A stretch of 64,000 nucleotides of DNA from Mesostigma viride (Eukaryota; Streptophyta; Mesostigmatophyceae; Mesostigmatales; Mesostigmataceae): positions 2,724,040 to 2,788,039 of the forward strand of contig RPFO01000017.1 of assembly GCA_009746045.1 (NCBI GenBank), in the 5' to 3' direction. This document shows, piece after piece, positions 22,801 through 36,000 of the stretch. The position numbers and the translations under genes were made by a program. The first letter of the stretch is position 1, and every line of letters starts with the position of its first letter. A model generated the notes under the pieces. It did not search any database and was not told the origin of the DNA. It saw only the letters and a program-made list of their open reading frames with translations.

Positions 22801-25800
22801 AATAGGCAGCTTCGATAATCGAATAGCCAATTCGATGACCCGACTAGTATCGGCCTTAGCCTTGCCGGCGCAAGCAAAAGTTTTAGTTATATACATCGAT
22901 TCCTTACGGAATCGACACTAAGCGCTTAGTGTCGATTCCGTAAGGAATCGATGTATATAACTATTCCCTCCTATTCTTGTGCATTCCTTCCTATTCTTGT
23001 TGTCATTCCTTCCTATTCTTGTTGTCATTCCTTCCTATTCTTGTTGTCATTCCTTCCTATTCTTGTGGTCATTCCCTCCTATTCTTGTGCATTCCTTCCT
23101 ATTCTTGTGGTCATTCCTTCCTATTCTTGTGGTCATTCCTTCCTATTCTTGTGGTCATTCCTTCCTATTCTTGTGGTCATTCCTTCCTATTCTTGTGGTC
23201 ATTCCTTCCTATTCTTGTGGTCATTCCTTCCTATTCTTGTGGTCATTCCTTCCTATTCTTGTGGTCATTCCTTCCTATTCTTGTGGTCATTCCTTCCTAT
23301 TCTTGTGGTCATTCCTTCCTATTCTTGTGCATTCCTTCCTATTCTTGTGGTCATTCCTTCCTATTCTTGTGGTCATTCCTTCCTATTCTTGTGGTCATTC
23401 CTTCCTATTCTTGTGGTCATTCCTTCCTATTCTTGTGCATTCCTTCCTATTCTTGTGCAGGATCTTCCTCCCTTTGACCCTGGCTGCCCCCTGATACCCA
23501 CACATCCTACACACAGCCACTCCCGCCCGCTCAAACACGCACCTCAAGTTTCCCTCATCTCACCCAACCATGCCCTGCATCCTGCGCACGCCCGTAGCCG
23601 CCAACGCGTACTCTGCCCTGATGTGTCATCCCCCCCCATGTGGTTTTGGGAATCCCATGCCGCTTCCCTCTCACCAGAAGTGCAGGCACCACCCAACCGC
23701 CCCTCCCAAACCACCAACTGCCTACCTCTGAAAAGTTACATTTCTTTTTGCCAAGCCTATCTATTCCAAAGGCCTGCAGCCTCGCCATGTTCCCTCCCCA
23801 AAGACGTAGATAGGGCCTTTGGGGAGGGTGCCTTGGCTGCTACTTAAACTGTCCAAGGCACTCTACCGGTCTCCTTCGATGGAGTAGGGAACCTTGGTAT
23901 GTCAGATTGCCTAGAGTGCAAGGGTGCTAGGCTGTAATCGATGGCCTGGTAGAGCACCCTGGCTGGATTATAAGCTACCTTGGATGACCTAGTAGAATAC
24001 TGGGATACTGGGGTACTAGGGTACTATAGGGCAGAATAGGGTACCTTGGATGGCCTCCTCCAGCTGCCGCATCTGCCGACTGAACACCGACCGCAGGTCA
24101 TGCTCCCTCTGCAGGTGCCTCTCCTCCAGCTCCTCCAGTTGGCGCGCCATCGCACGCCGCGCACGCCTGACGTCGGCCTCCCCCTCCTCCACCACGCGCG
24201 CCAGCTGCTGCTTGTGCCGTACGCCAGCCTCCCTCTCCGCCGCCTCCATCGCGAGCCGGTGGCCCGCGGCCGCTGCCTCGAGTGCTGTCTCTATCTCCTT
24301 TTTATGCAGGGCCGCCTTTTCCTCCATCTCCCTCTTGTGGGCAGCAGCAAGCCTCTCCTCCATCTCCCTCCGCTGCCCCGCCAGCTTTTCGTCCAGCTCG
24401 GCCTTGTGCCGCGTGGCAGCAGTCAGCAACGCCGCATCCACGTCGCGCTGGCGCCACGCCGCCGCCGCCTCTTCTGCTGCCGCCATCTCCCGCTTGTGAC
24501 GTTCGCCAGCGGCCTCAAGCGCCTCCTTGAGTTCATCAATCTCTGTGGCCATTTGCCGCACCTTGTCCTGCAGCTGCTGCTTGTGAGAGAACGAGGACGC
24601 CAGTGCGGCGGATGACGACGCGTGCGTGGCGGATGAAGGCAGTCCCCCGCCGTGTGTGTTCGAGTCCGCGTACGACCCGCTAAAGCTTGCCTCCCCCATG
24701 AGCGCAGCTTTCCAGTCGCGGGGGTGATGGGCTGGGTATGCGCCACCATCGTCGTCATCCCTCATGGCGTCGTCAGTGTCGTTCGCAAGCCGGCTGTGGG
24801 ACCGCTCGTCCAGGGAGGGGGGGGAGAACGGGTTGTCACTGGACCCCCGAAAACTGTTGGCCCACGCCACGGGGGATTTCTGCACGCACATGTCACGCAC
24901 AGACACATCCCCCCGTGTGCAGGTATTCCAAGCAACGATGATAAAATAGAGCAATGGTTGATCAATCTAGGAGTAAAGTTTCTTACGCATTAGCAAAAGA
25001 AAAGAAAACGCGAAGGGAGCGGTGGCGGAGCGCATGAGGTATGATACACCCTCCCATTGAAGGCAATGATTTTGATGTTTTCTCCCACGAAATAAACTTT
25101 ATTGGCAGCTCAGGGATACACTAGCACCGACGCCAACAGACCGCCACGTGTCCAGTCTCCACGAAAACACCCAACGATATCTTAGCAAGTCTACATGAGA
25201 CCGCCAAACGAAACCGTACCATCGAATCATCGAGCAAGCTTGAGCGATGCAGCAACCCCGAAACAAACGTGGTGGTCCCATGGTCTGTGCGCACCGAGAT
25301 GCTGGGAGGATCCTATACTGACTGCCGGCACTAGCCCACGGCTTCACGCATACCTGCGGCGATACGCTCGAATAATCCTCCTCATCGTCGTCATCGATAA
25401 TGTTTGCACCCCCGATGGCCCCCGATGGCACCCCCCCTTCCCCCCCCTCGCCCCGCACGGGGATGGCCCCCAGGCTGGCGCGACGCGATGGCAACCGCAG
25501 GGGCGAGGCTTTGCTTCGACTCCCCGGCCCCATCCGATCGGTCGATGCTCGGCGCCCCGAGGGGGGGAACGGGCTGGAAGGTGAGTTGACTGACATCGGC
25601 GAGAAGGGGGACGGGACGGGGGCCATGGGGGAAAAGGAGGACCCGTACTCGTCCGTTGCAGGTGGCGGCAGGACCGAGGGGTCTAATCCTCGGAAACTGT
25701 TCCCCCGTCGGCTGCGGCTGCGGGGGACACCCCCTCGGAATGATGGTTTGCGGGTCACTGTCTTGGCCAGGGACGACCCGCCACTGTTGTCGCCACCACT

Positions 25801-26932
25801 CGCATCCGTCTCAGGGCTGAGGGTGGCCACCTCGGCACCCGTGGCGGTGATGGTGGGAGGGGTGAGCGGTCGGCCGATGGATGCGTTGAGGGAGCTGCGG
25901 ACGGTGCGGCGTTTTTCTTGGGTCAGGTGGCCCCACACCTGGGGGAGCAGGGGGAGGGGAAGGCAGAGAGGCCATGCGGAGGGGGGATGAAAAAGGGAGC
26001 CACATGTCATGAAAGATGGGAGGCAAGCACAGGAGAGGCAAGCAAGAGGGAAGCGCTGGTGAGGAAGGCAAACCTGGCTACGAGGGGGAGGAGCCAGTAT
26101 ACAGTTTAATGGAGGTAGATTGGCAGGCGAGTCAATGGTGGGGAGGCAGGGGGAGTTCAAAGATATCAGAGTCACCATAGATATCCACATGGCATCTGCG
26201 GGAGGCAGGGAGATTCGGGAATTTCACCAACAACGGAGGGGAACCGACCGTATATGTTGGAACCTGTGGAGGTGGAAAAGGCGATGAACCCATGATCCAT
26301 CAGCACCGTCATTTGGGGGGCAGAATGGTCGAATAATGTAAGCCGGCACGTCGAAGCAAAGGGAGGCCTATGCGGAGGTGCATGAAAGCAGGTATGGTGG
26401 TGAGATGGGGCACTACATGCAGGGTGGCACACCTGGCAGATGCGAAGGGAAACAGAGAGTCGGGAGCCACGAGGTGCTTGTCCCTTCTTTCCCCCACCAT
26501 GATGGTGATGGCGCTTGTGTCCAGCAGCACACGGATCATGATAGACGTGCACTAGCACAAAACTCCTCTTGTCCCCACTTGTTACCTTGATGGTGATGGC
26601 GCTCGTGTCTAGCAGGTGCAGCACCTCCTCCGTCACAGGGTCCACCACCACGCGGTGGGAGAAGGTGAAGGAGGGATTGGGCGTCTCGCCCGGGCACGGC
26701 TGGCGAGAGGGGCAAATGCAGGCAAGGAATGAAGGGCAGGAGGGGGAGGTAAGGAAACGAAATGGATGTGGGAGGGGGGGAAAGCAAGGCAGGGGAGGGG
26801 TGAAGCATGGCCAAAAATCGGACTAGTAGTTTCCCATAAACCATTTGCAACTGACATCCAGGTTCATTGAACAGGAACCACTTCTTCTAGAGACACTTGT
26901 GCCACTTTCCCTTGGGCCCTTGCCCATCGACG

Positions 26933-27009
<77 letters not shown>

Positions 27010-30000
27010 CCAGTTAAGTGGGCGGGTGGGCGGGTGGGCGGGTGGGCGGGTGGGCGGGTGGGCGGGTGGGCGGGTGGGCGCGTAGGCGGGCGGGCGGGCG
27101 GGCGAGCGAGTGAGCGACACCATTGACTTTCAGCCTCAGGTCCGCGTCCTTGGCATCCTGGATTCACGCGCCAGAAGCAAAGAGCACTCCTATGATTGTA
27201 GCAACGGCTTGCGGCAACCTATCAACGCACACACCCACCTGCACACAAATATCCTACCAACAAGAAAAACTTTGAACTTGTTGACACTGTGACCAAAAGG
27301 AGCAATCACGCACCTGCGAGCAGAACTCCTCCCCGTTGAAGAACTGGACCGTGCAGAAGACATCCGCACACAGTTCCGGCGGCAGCCCCGTGCATCCCGA
27401 GACGCCCAAATCCACCTCTAGCCGCCGGCCTAGCAGCTCCTGCGGCGCGTCCAAAATGTCATCCAGCGACATTCCCCCCGCGCTGGTGGGCGAGAGCAGC
27501 CCGCTGCCGCTGTTAATCCGCGCCAGCTTGCTGCTCGCTTGCCGCGTGAGCTCCTCCACTCGAGGGACACTCCCGCGGCGTTCGGGCGACGGTGTGCGGG
27601 CCCCACCCCCGCCGTCTTTACCGCCCTTGTCCTCGCTGCCGTCCTTGCTACCGGGTCGGTCCCGGTGCGCTGCGATGGCTACTTGCAGCTGCCCCACGCA
27701 GGCCCCCTTGTAGTCGATGATCGGCGTGCTCTCGGCAATTGGAATAAGGTGCTGCAGCCGCTGGAGGAACACGCTCGCGGTGCCCACCAGCTGCTCCGCA
27801 CACCCCAGCCTGTCAAACGTCACCAGCAGAGGGTCGTCCTCGTCCAGCCCGTCCCCAATCTGGCCCCCATGCTCCAGCACCGACTCGTAGCGGTCCCGCA
27901 ACTCAAAGAACGCGTCTTGGAACAGCTCGGGGGATAGCGTCACGCTCAACCCCACGGACTTATAGTGAACACGGATTATGAGCTCGTGGTGCGGCGGCCG
28001 GTGCAGGTGGCTCAATGTGTTGGTGCCGTCGGACGTCACCGTCCCGGCTCCCAACACCGGCATATCGGCACTGGCCACCACCTTAGGCTCAAACTCGGCG
28101 CCGCGGCCCAGCTCCTCTGCCATTGCGTTCGCCTCGTTCACCTGCATGGGCGAGAAGGAGTATTTGCATGACATTCATGCAGGCAATGGTGGTGATAATC
28201 AACACCATGCATGTGGTGGTGGCCAATAAAAAAAGATACGTGGGTGGGGACGGGTTACGTTATGGGATGGGGAATGGCAAGCAGAAGTTTGTCTGGTAGG
28301 GACCAGCAGGGATAACATCGCTCCTGTGCTTTATTTGTTGCTCTGCATGCCATGGTGTTTAAACCAGTGGACAGCTTTCAAGGAACTAGAGAAAACAATT
28401 AATACATTTGGCCGGCTGGGCAGGCTGCACAAACACCTTTCGATGCATCATCAACCGGATTGTGGGCGAGAGTTGCTCTTCGTCAGCAACTGTTGCCAAG
28501 GTATCCCGTCATTCCACCCCTCTTTGCTTGTACCCAGCAGGACGCCCTGAGCTTGGTGTAGTCAAAGTAAACCCCTAGCTCTTGCACTTGCATGCACCAA
28601 CCCTCATCCCCTTCGACCACCACCAGTGGCTATTACATCACCCTGGCCACCGCTCTCCAGTGCCACAGTCAACTCTACCCTAGTCATAATTCAGCCAAGT
28701 GGCTACGGCCCCCCAATCATCACACACACACACACACACACACACAGCACCCACCACCGTCGGCATGATTTTGCCGCCCCTTGGTCCCACCCACCACCAC
28801 CCAGCAATGCATGAGGTCAGATTCCCCCGCAGTCTAAGACCTTCCACCCACCACGGGCATGCTATATTGCCCCCACAGTATCACACCCACGGCAGCCCGC
28901 CACAATTGATCCACCAGCTTCCCTTTATTGGCCTTCCACCACCCGCCATGAGCAAGGACTTACTTTACTCTAATCCTTCCACCCCGAGCGCATGATCGCC
29001 CCCCTTTATCCCACCCTCCACCCCCCCCACCCCTTGTCATGCATCCATTCGTTCCGCGCCCCATGGGCATGAGGAGCCCTCAACTACATGCCCTCTACCA
29101 CCCACCATGGGCATGAGGTAGCTTCATCTCCCATAGTTTAACACGCTCATAACCTCGACCACCCACCATGTGTTCATGCATCCATTCGTTCCACCCACCA
29201 TGGGCATGATATCGAGCAGCAGGTCCTCCAGCGCCAGCTGTTCGCGCATCTCCGCCTCCTTGGCCGCCAGCATGGCCGCCAGCTGCACGCGCTGCTGCTC
29301 CAGCTGGCGCTCCAGCTCCACTTGGCGTGCACGCATGGCGGCGTGGTTCTCGGCCAGCGCTTGCTGCACGCACACACAGCCACAGGCAAGAGGGTGAACA
29401 AACAGCCAGCACATGAAAGAGTGAATAATGGCAATAAACATGGAAGGGTTGGTGCCCAGGTAGGCATGTGCATGCCTCAGGAGCATCGAATGGGGAAGCG
29501 CACCAAGGATTTGAACAGAGAGGGGTGTGAAGGTGAGTCAGTATTGGGGCACACAGGGGCAACCCTAAAACAGCAGCTCTTGAACAGATGGGGGCATGAA
29601 TCTTTGAACACTAGAATGTCCTATGGGGAGCTATCGGAGCACGCGTACACACAGGCAACCAAGCGCAGCTGAGCGCAGCAGAACAGTCAATTCAATCAAA
29701 GCCTTCGCCAGTCTATTATTCGCTCCTCACGTCGGCCAACTTCTGGCCACAGTGTTCCCCCCTTTCTTGACCATTTCCTACCATAACATATTCTATCATG
29801 ACTAATTCCACTCACCGCTGCCGTCTGTTGCCCTTACCCATTATATTATTACGAGCTCCACTCACAGTGGCCACCTGCTGCCCTTACCCATCCAATCATT
29901 AGTAACTCTCACATCGGCCATCTACTGCCCTTACCCATTCTATTATTAGCAACTGCCCTCACCTCGGCCATCTGCTGCGACAGCCGCTCGCTCATCTCCC

Positions 30001-33000
30001 TTTCGTGCTGCGCTCGCATCTCGCGCAGCTTGTTCTCCGCCTCCAGCTTCTCCCTGGGAGCAGCAAAAGACGGTAGCAAAAGAATGGAGGGGGGGGGGAA
30101 GCAGCCACGGGTGGGCAGGGGAGGGAGGAAGGGAAGAAAGAAAAAGGGAAGGGAGAGATGTATCAGCCATTGAGGGGAGAACCGAAGAGGAAACAAGAGG
30201 GGGAAAGAGGTGGTGAGGGGGACAAGGAGGAGGAAGGTGGCAAGCGACTGAGGGGGTAACGTGGGGCGCGGCAAGGAGAAGGGGGGGGTGGGGGGGGGGT
30301 GAGCGCATACATGTGGGGGTAGGGTGGGGGGTTGGGGGCAAGCGAGGTAGAGCGTGTGTGGCACTAGGTAGGTACGGGGCCGCATAGGCACGGGATGCGA
30401 TGCAAGAGAGCGAGGTTACCTTTAAGGGGCCCGCCTAGGACGTTTCCCTTGGGGGCTGACAGAACAAACAAACACACACACACACACACAAACACAAACA
30501 TGCACGAAAGGCTAGCCCAACAGTCTTGTGCATTAGAGTTGTGGTTCACTGAATAGTGGGCCTGGGCATGGGATTCGTCAGGTCAAGCTAGTTGCCAGAC
30601 TCATGCTTAGAACCCCCCGCCCATACAAGCTCAACCCCTTTCACCGCCAAGGAGTCTAGCCATTACCCTTTCCCACCCACAGCACACCCACCAGTTCCCC
30701 CCCTCCCCCCCGGCAACTTCTCCCCGATGTGTCCCCATCCCTAACCCTTCAACGTCCAACAACCTTCGCCCCCAACTGTTCCGCCGTCCCCACCACCACC
30801 ACTTGGACCCCCACCCTGCCACCTGCCCCCCCGCCTGCCCCCCACCCCATCTCATCCACAGCACGCCACAAACATTCCCAGTCGCACGACACCGGCAAAA
30901 GGAGGAGAAAGAAGAGGCTGAAGCCACAATCAATCAGGCTCAGGTCGAATGCACAAGGACAGTGGAGCAAGCACTACATGGCAACCCCCGCCAGAATAAA
31001 CGGGAAAACGTTGCATGGCAACGCCCCCCCTTTCCCCGCGGGTAGCCGGCCACTGGTCTAGAGTGCGGGCAGAGAATCAGAGCCTTCCAAGCAACTCCAC
31101 TTCCTGCTCTTGCTCTCGAAAGTTCCACGTCACTTGTAAAAAACTCCGTGGCGCTCGCAGAACTCAACCGTAAATTCTTGGACCCACTCCAAGCCGTTGC
31201 CGAAGTCGAAGTCCTTATGTGCAGGCTACATGGCAATCTTTATCCTAGACCTGCACGCCACTGCCACCCATGACGTCATGCGCTGCCTTTAAAGACTGTG
31301 CACCGCCAACCACATATTCATCACTATTATTGTGATTACTATTATAGCTACATCCACATCTTCGATACAACAACTTCACAAGCCCCTATACCCATGTCAT
31401 GATAATGTTATCATGGATAAATCCACGCTTCCGTATGGCTACGATTATACCCACGTCTTCATGCGCTGCATCTCGGCCTGCAGCTCCTGCTCGTTGCGCA
31501 TCGGCGTGCCTGACCCTTGCTCCACCTGCGCCAGCTGCCCGCGCTCGCTAGCCAGCTCGCGGACTGCAAAGGTCCAGTCTATCACTGCGCCCACGCCGGG
31601 CTCACCCTCGCCCTCCTTGGCCACCGACTCAGCCTTGAGGGCGGCCTCAGTAGGGTGGACGAACCTGCGCAGTATACAGGAAATAATAAATAATATTTAG
31701 TAATAATTAATAAATAATATTCAGTACATAACTATATATATCGTGGAGCCATTCATGAAAAATTTCCCGCAAGCACGCAAGGGAAGTGCGGTCAAGATAA
31801 AGAAGTGTCTCTGGGCTGTTTCGTGTATCAATCAGTATACCCAATTACACTGAAATAGTGACGATTCAATCCCCACACGCGCTTGGCAGAAATCGCCACC
31901 GCTGTCATATCTACCAAGATGGTCCAAAAGAAAGGACAGACTTGTCCAGGCGGGAGCGACCCGGGGGGGCAACCCCAGTAAACAACTCCCGCAAGGGGTG
32001 CACCGCGCCAGGGAGGCAGAGTGCACAGTATACTTCGCCGCAGTCCTGCCTACATGGCCCAGTTGCTGACCAGTGGCAGACTGTGCCTGGCAGCTGGGGG
32101 GACCGCCCAGCAATCACCCCCCAGGAAGCAGACAGCTGAAACCACACGGCAAAGTGCACACGTGCACACTTTTCGCTGTACAGCCCAAGCACAGGCCCGA
32201 GCGATCGCGGCGCCGTCATGCCGATCATCAAGGCCACAAAAAAGGCCGGTTGATGCGTGGACGTCCAGGTAGGGAGGGCACCCACCAGAAAACAACAAGG
32301 CTCATAGAGTCAGATGTTTCCGTGCTTACTCGACTAGCCACTGGCATGTTTACTCTTACTTTAGTCTCGTATTGCTCTCACCAACCAGCTTCACTACCCT
32401 GCCTACCAGCTTACCCACCCCTTCGCTACTCCACTACCCTGCCTACTAGCTTACCCACCCCTTCACTACTCCACTATCCTGCCTACTAGCTTACCCACCC
32501 CTTCACTACTCCACTATCCTGCCTACTAGCTTACCCACCCCTTCACTACTCCACTACCCTGCCTACTAGCTTACCCACCCCTTCACTACTCCACTATCCT
32601 GCCTACTAGCTTACCCACCCCTTCACTACTCCACTACCCTGCCTACCAGCTTACCCACCCCTTCACTACTCCACTACCCTGCCTACCAGCTTACCCACCC
32701 CTTCACTACTCCACTATCCTGCCTAATGGCTTCAACGCTGCCCCCCTTACCGGAACACGTGGTTGTTCCCAAAAATGATACGGTCCCCATGGTGCACCGC
32801 CTGCCCCTGGGTGTCGTCCGTGATGGCCTTCCCGTTCACAAAGCACGCCGCCTTGTCGCTCTGGGGTACCAAGGACACCCGGCCACCCTCGTTCACGAAC
32901 ACGCAGTGCTGCGCCATGATGCTCAGACCCGCCAGCTGGATGCGTTTCGAGCCGTCAGGGGAGAAGAGCTGCCCGGCCTTGCCCACGTGCGTGGTCCCTG

Positions 33001-36000
33001 GGCGGATATAATAAATAAGGCTCCCGCTCATCGAGGGATCTTCGTTCAGATTCACCAGATGCGGCGTGGACTTATCATACGCGAGCGCCGTCTTGCTGGC
33101 CTCGAACCCGGACCCATCCTCCAACCCCATCTGCTGCAACGTGCTCAGCTGAAGCGCCTGGATCTCGGCCGTGCGGCGCAGCTTCTCCTCCCAAGTGCTC
33201 GTCTCCTTCTTGGCCTCCTGCGCGGGGGTCCAGAAAGAGAGGAGAGAAAGACAGTGGACATCAGCTGCGGGAAAAAGGGGGGGGAGACAATGCACCCTGG
33301 ATGCACCCATGTAGCATGCTTCATTCATGCATCCATCTCATGGCTTCCGGCGTAAGCGATGATAGGGGCGGGGGGACGGACACGGCTGCTAGAGGATGCG
33401 ATAACACAGGCAGCGCTTGCCCACAACACTTGTCCACAATAGTAAAAGGTCCCATGTCAACCCAGAGACCTGTGAAGTCATGGGATGCAACTTCTCAAAT
33501 ATGTAGTACACAGCGTAAGATGGCCAGTAGGAAACCTGCTGGCCATCACATGCCCAGGGCAAAGACCGTGGCAGTGTGCGGATCCCTTGCGCCGCCTCCC
33601 CCCCCTCACCTCGAGAGCACCAAGACTTTCCGCAAGCCTCTCTCTCAGCCGCCGCAGCTCCACCTCCTTCTCATCCTCCCCATGCTCGCCCATGCTCAGC
33701 GTGCGCGCGGGCAGCGGTGGCGCGCCCGCCTCCTGCGCCTGCAGCCTCGCCTTCAGCGCCTCGATCTCCTCTTTGAGCGACTTGATGATCTTGACCGCGC
33801 TCTGCTCGTTGACCACCGCACGCGTGGTGACCATCTTGGTGCGGACCGCGTACGCCAGCGTGTTGAGCGTCTCGGCGACGTCGACGTCGGCGGGGCTGAT
33901 CGCCGCCATCATGACCGTCTTGCTGTTGCCCCCCAGGGACTCCTTGAGCAGCCATGTGAGCATGGAGTCACGAAAGGGCACGTGCGCGGTAATGTTGCGC
34001 TTGGCGCCGCTAGTCGCGGCGCCGCCGTGCTTTAAAGTGGCGCCCAGGGATCCGGCACCGCCACCGACCCCTCCCGCGTTGGCGATGTCGGCGAGGACCT
34101 TGATGCACTGGCCGAGCGTGGAGAGGGACTTGTTGATGTGGGTGGCCTCGGTGAAGCGCTCCCCCTCGGCGCCCGTGCGACCGGAACGCTCGCTGCCGGC
34201 CAAGTCCACCAGGTTCACCTGCGGGAGGCGGCAGGTGGGTAGGTTTGATCGGTGGTTAGTTTAGTTACGTGCGACAGTGGGGTCAGCTTGATGGGTATGT
34301 TGGTCAGTTGGGCGCTTGCGTGGATGGCATTTGCAAGGTAGGCGGGTTGGTTTCTTCGGTGGGTTGGTTGGGAATGCGGTTGGTTATATGGGTGGGCGAA
34401 AAAGTCCTCACACGGCACGGATGGCGCGCCGAAAGACATGGAGACATGGACACGCGCACATACATAATTACGAGACACGGCACCAGCGCCACCACAAACT
34501 GCACATAGAAGCACATGACGCATGCCCGAGAGATGCCACAAAACAGCATGCGTCCTGCCGAGAGCTGCCACGCACCAGGCCCTTGATGGACACATAGGAG
34601 CCATGGCCAACCACAGGTCACGCACCAGGCTGGTGATGTCCACCTCCTGCATCGGCTCGCCCGATTCGTCGTGGTCCGCCTCCTTCTGCTTGCGCTGCGT
34701 GAGGCTTATCTGGGGGGCATAAGGCACATGGGTTCGGGCAACGCAGACATCATGGCGAAATATGTCGGCGGGTGTCATTTGAGCAGGAAATAACATACGC
34801 GCCGTGGGTCTTACACAGAAAACACAAAATACCTTCTGCGCGTGATCTCCACCATACACAGTTGTCATCAAAGCCCTGAAAGTGGGAGCATATGGCACGA
34901 GGCTAGCATCAAGGGGACGCCGCTAGCGTAGATATTTCGTGGCACTATGTGTCCCTGTGCTTTGACACCCCAGGTTGGGGGGACGAGCCCCGTGGTTCAC
35001 CCACTTCGTCACTCTGGCCGTTCGTGGCGGCTCACCATGTCCGGGCCACCATGTCAGGGCATGTGAGTGGACAAACGAAAGCGAGGCATGGCTTTGAGTT
35101 TGGAAGTTGATCACGCAATGACAAGCTGGATGTCGGCCAATGGTTGCTTTTATGATAGAAAACATTAAGAACTGGTCACACTGCCAACAACATATTCCCC
35201 CAGTGGGTCCGCAAGACATCTCTTTCCTATTGCAGGGGAAGTGGACGTGCCCTGCACCCACTTGACAAGAACGCCTGGGCACCTACCAGGGCATTCTAAA
35301 GCAGAGAGGGAGCGAGGGAGGGCGAGACATATGGGGGGGGGGGGAAGAAAAAAGCGTAGGGTAGATGCCTGCGGGGTGGGGTGGGGTGGGGTGGGGTGGG
35401 GTGGGGTGGGGTGGGGTGGGGTGGGGTGGGGTGGGGTGGGGTGGGGTGGGGTGGGGTGGGGTGGGGTGGGGTGGGGTGGGGAGGAGGGGATTGGTGGCAA
35501 TATGCAGTGCCTGTGTGGCTCTGACTCCTTGCCCTCACATGCTCCTGCCTCCTGGCCGTTGCCTTCCCCTACCTCCTCACCCTCTCTGGTCTCTCCCTCC
35601 TCGCCCTCCCAGCCAACATTGACTCACCTGCAGGATAGTGTGTGCGCGCGAGCTCTTCTTGTTCATGTTGGTGGCGGCGATCGTGCGCACTTTGCTGCCC
35701 TGCTCCATGAGCGTCTCGATCTCTGCATAGCTGGACACGGCGCAGCTAGACAGGCCGTCCACGTAGGGGCCCGTCTTTGGGTGCTCACGCACCTGCAGCC
35801 AGCCAGACGTGCATAAGCACAAGCGCGGGCCGCACGGATACACACGCACAGGCATGCACAGGCACACAATCCCGGACATATATGCGCACAAGCACAGCAT
35901 CAACACAGAGAAACACACGGGCAAACGGAGTCTGATAAGGGGGTAGCCAAACCAGGTACATGAGCTACGAGAGGCAAACTTGCTGGCTCTTCGATAGCCA

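Noticed and set aside
21706..22962. CRISPR-like spaced palindromic repeats
   Set aside because: Only three copies about 510 bp apart, the intervening segments are inverted copies of each other, and the context is eukaryotic.
22951..23847. 298-codon ORF of repeated SFLFL/PSYSC units
   Set aside because: Translation of the 22-bp minisatellite, open in all three forward frames.
26172..26330. Extra kinesin exon ([17 protein letters not shown])
   Set aside because: Joining exon 14 directly to exon 15 gives the family sequence ITIK-VWGHL in phase, so this frame is intronic.
35372..35482. Interstitial telomere repeat
   Set aside because: GGGGT is not a usual telomere unit and the tract lies within a kinesin intron with no degenerate telomeric flanks.
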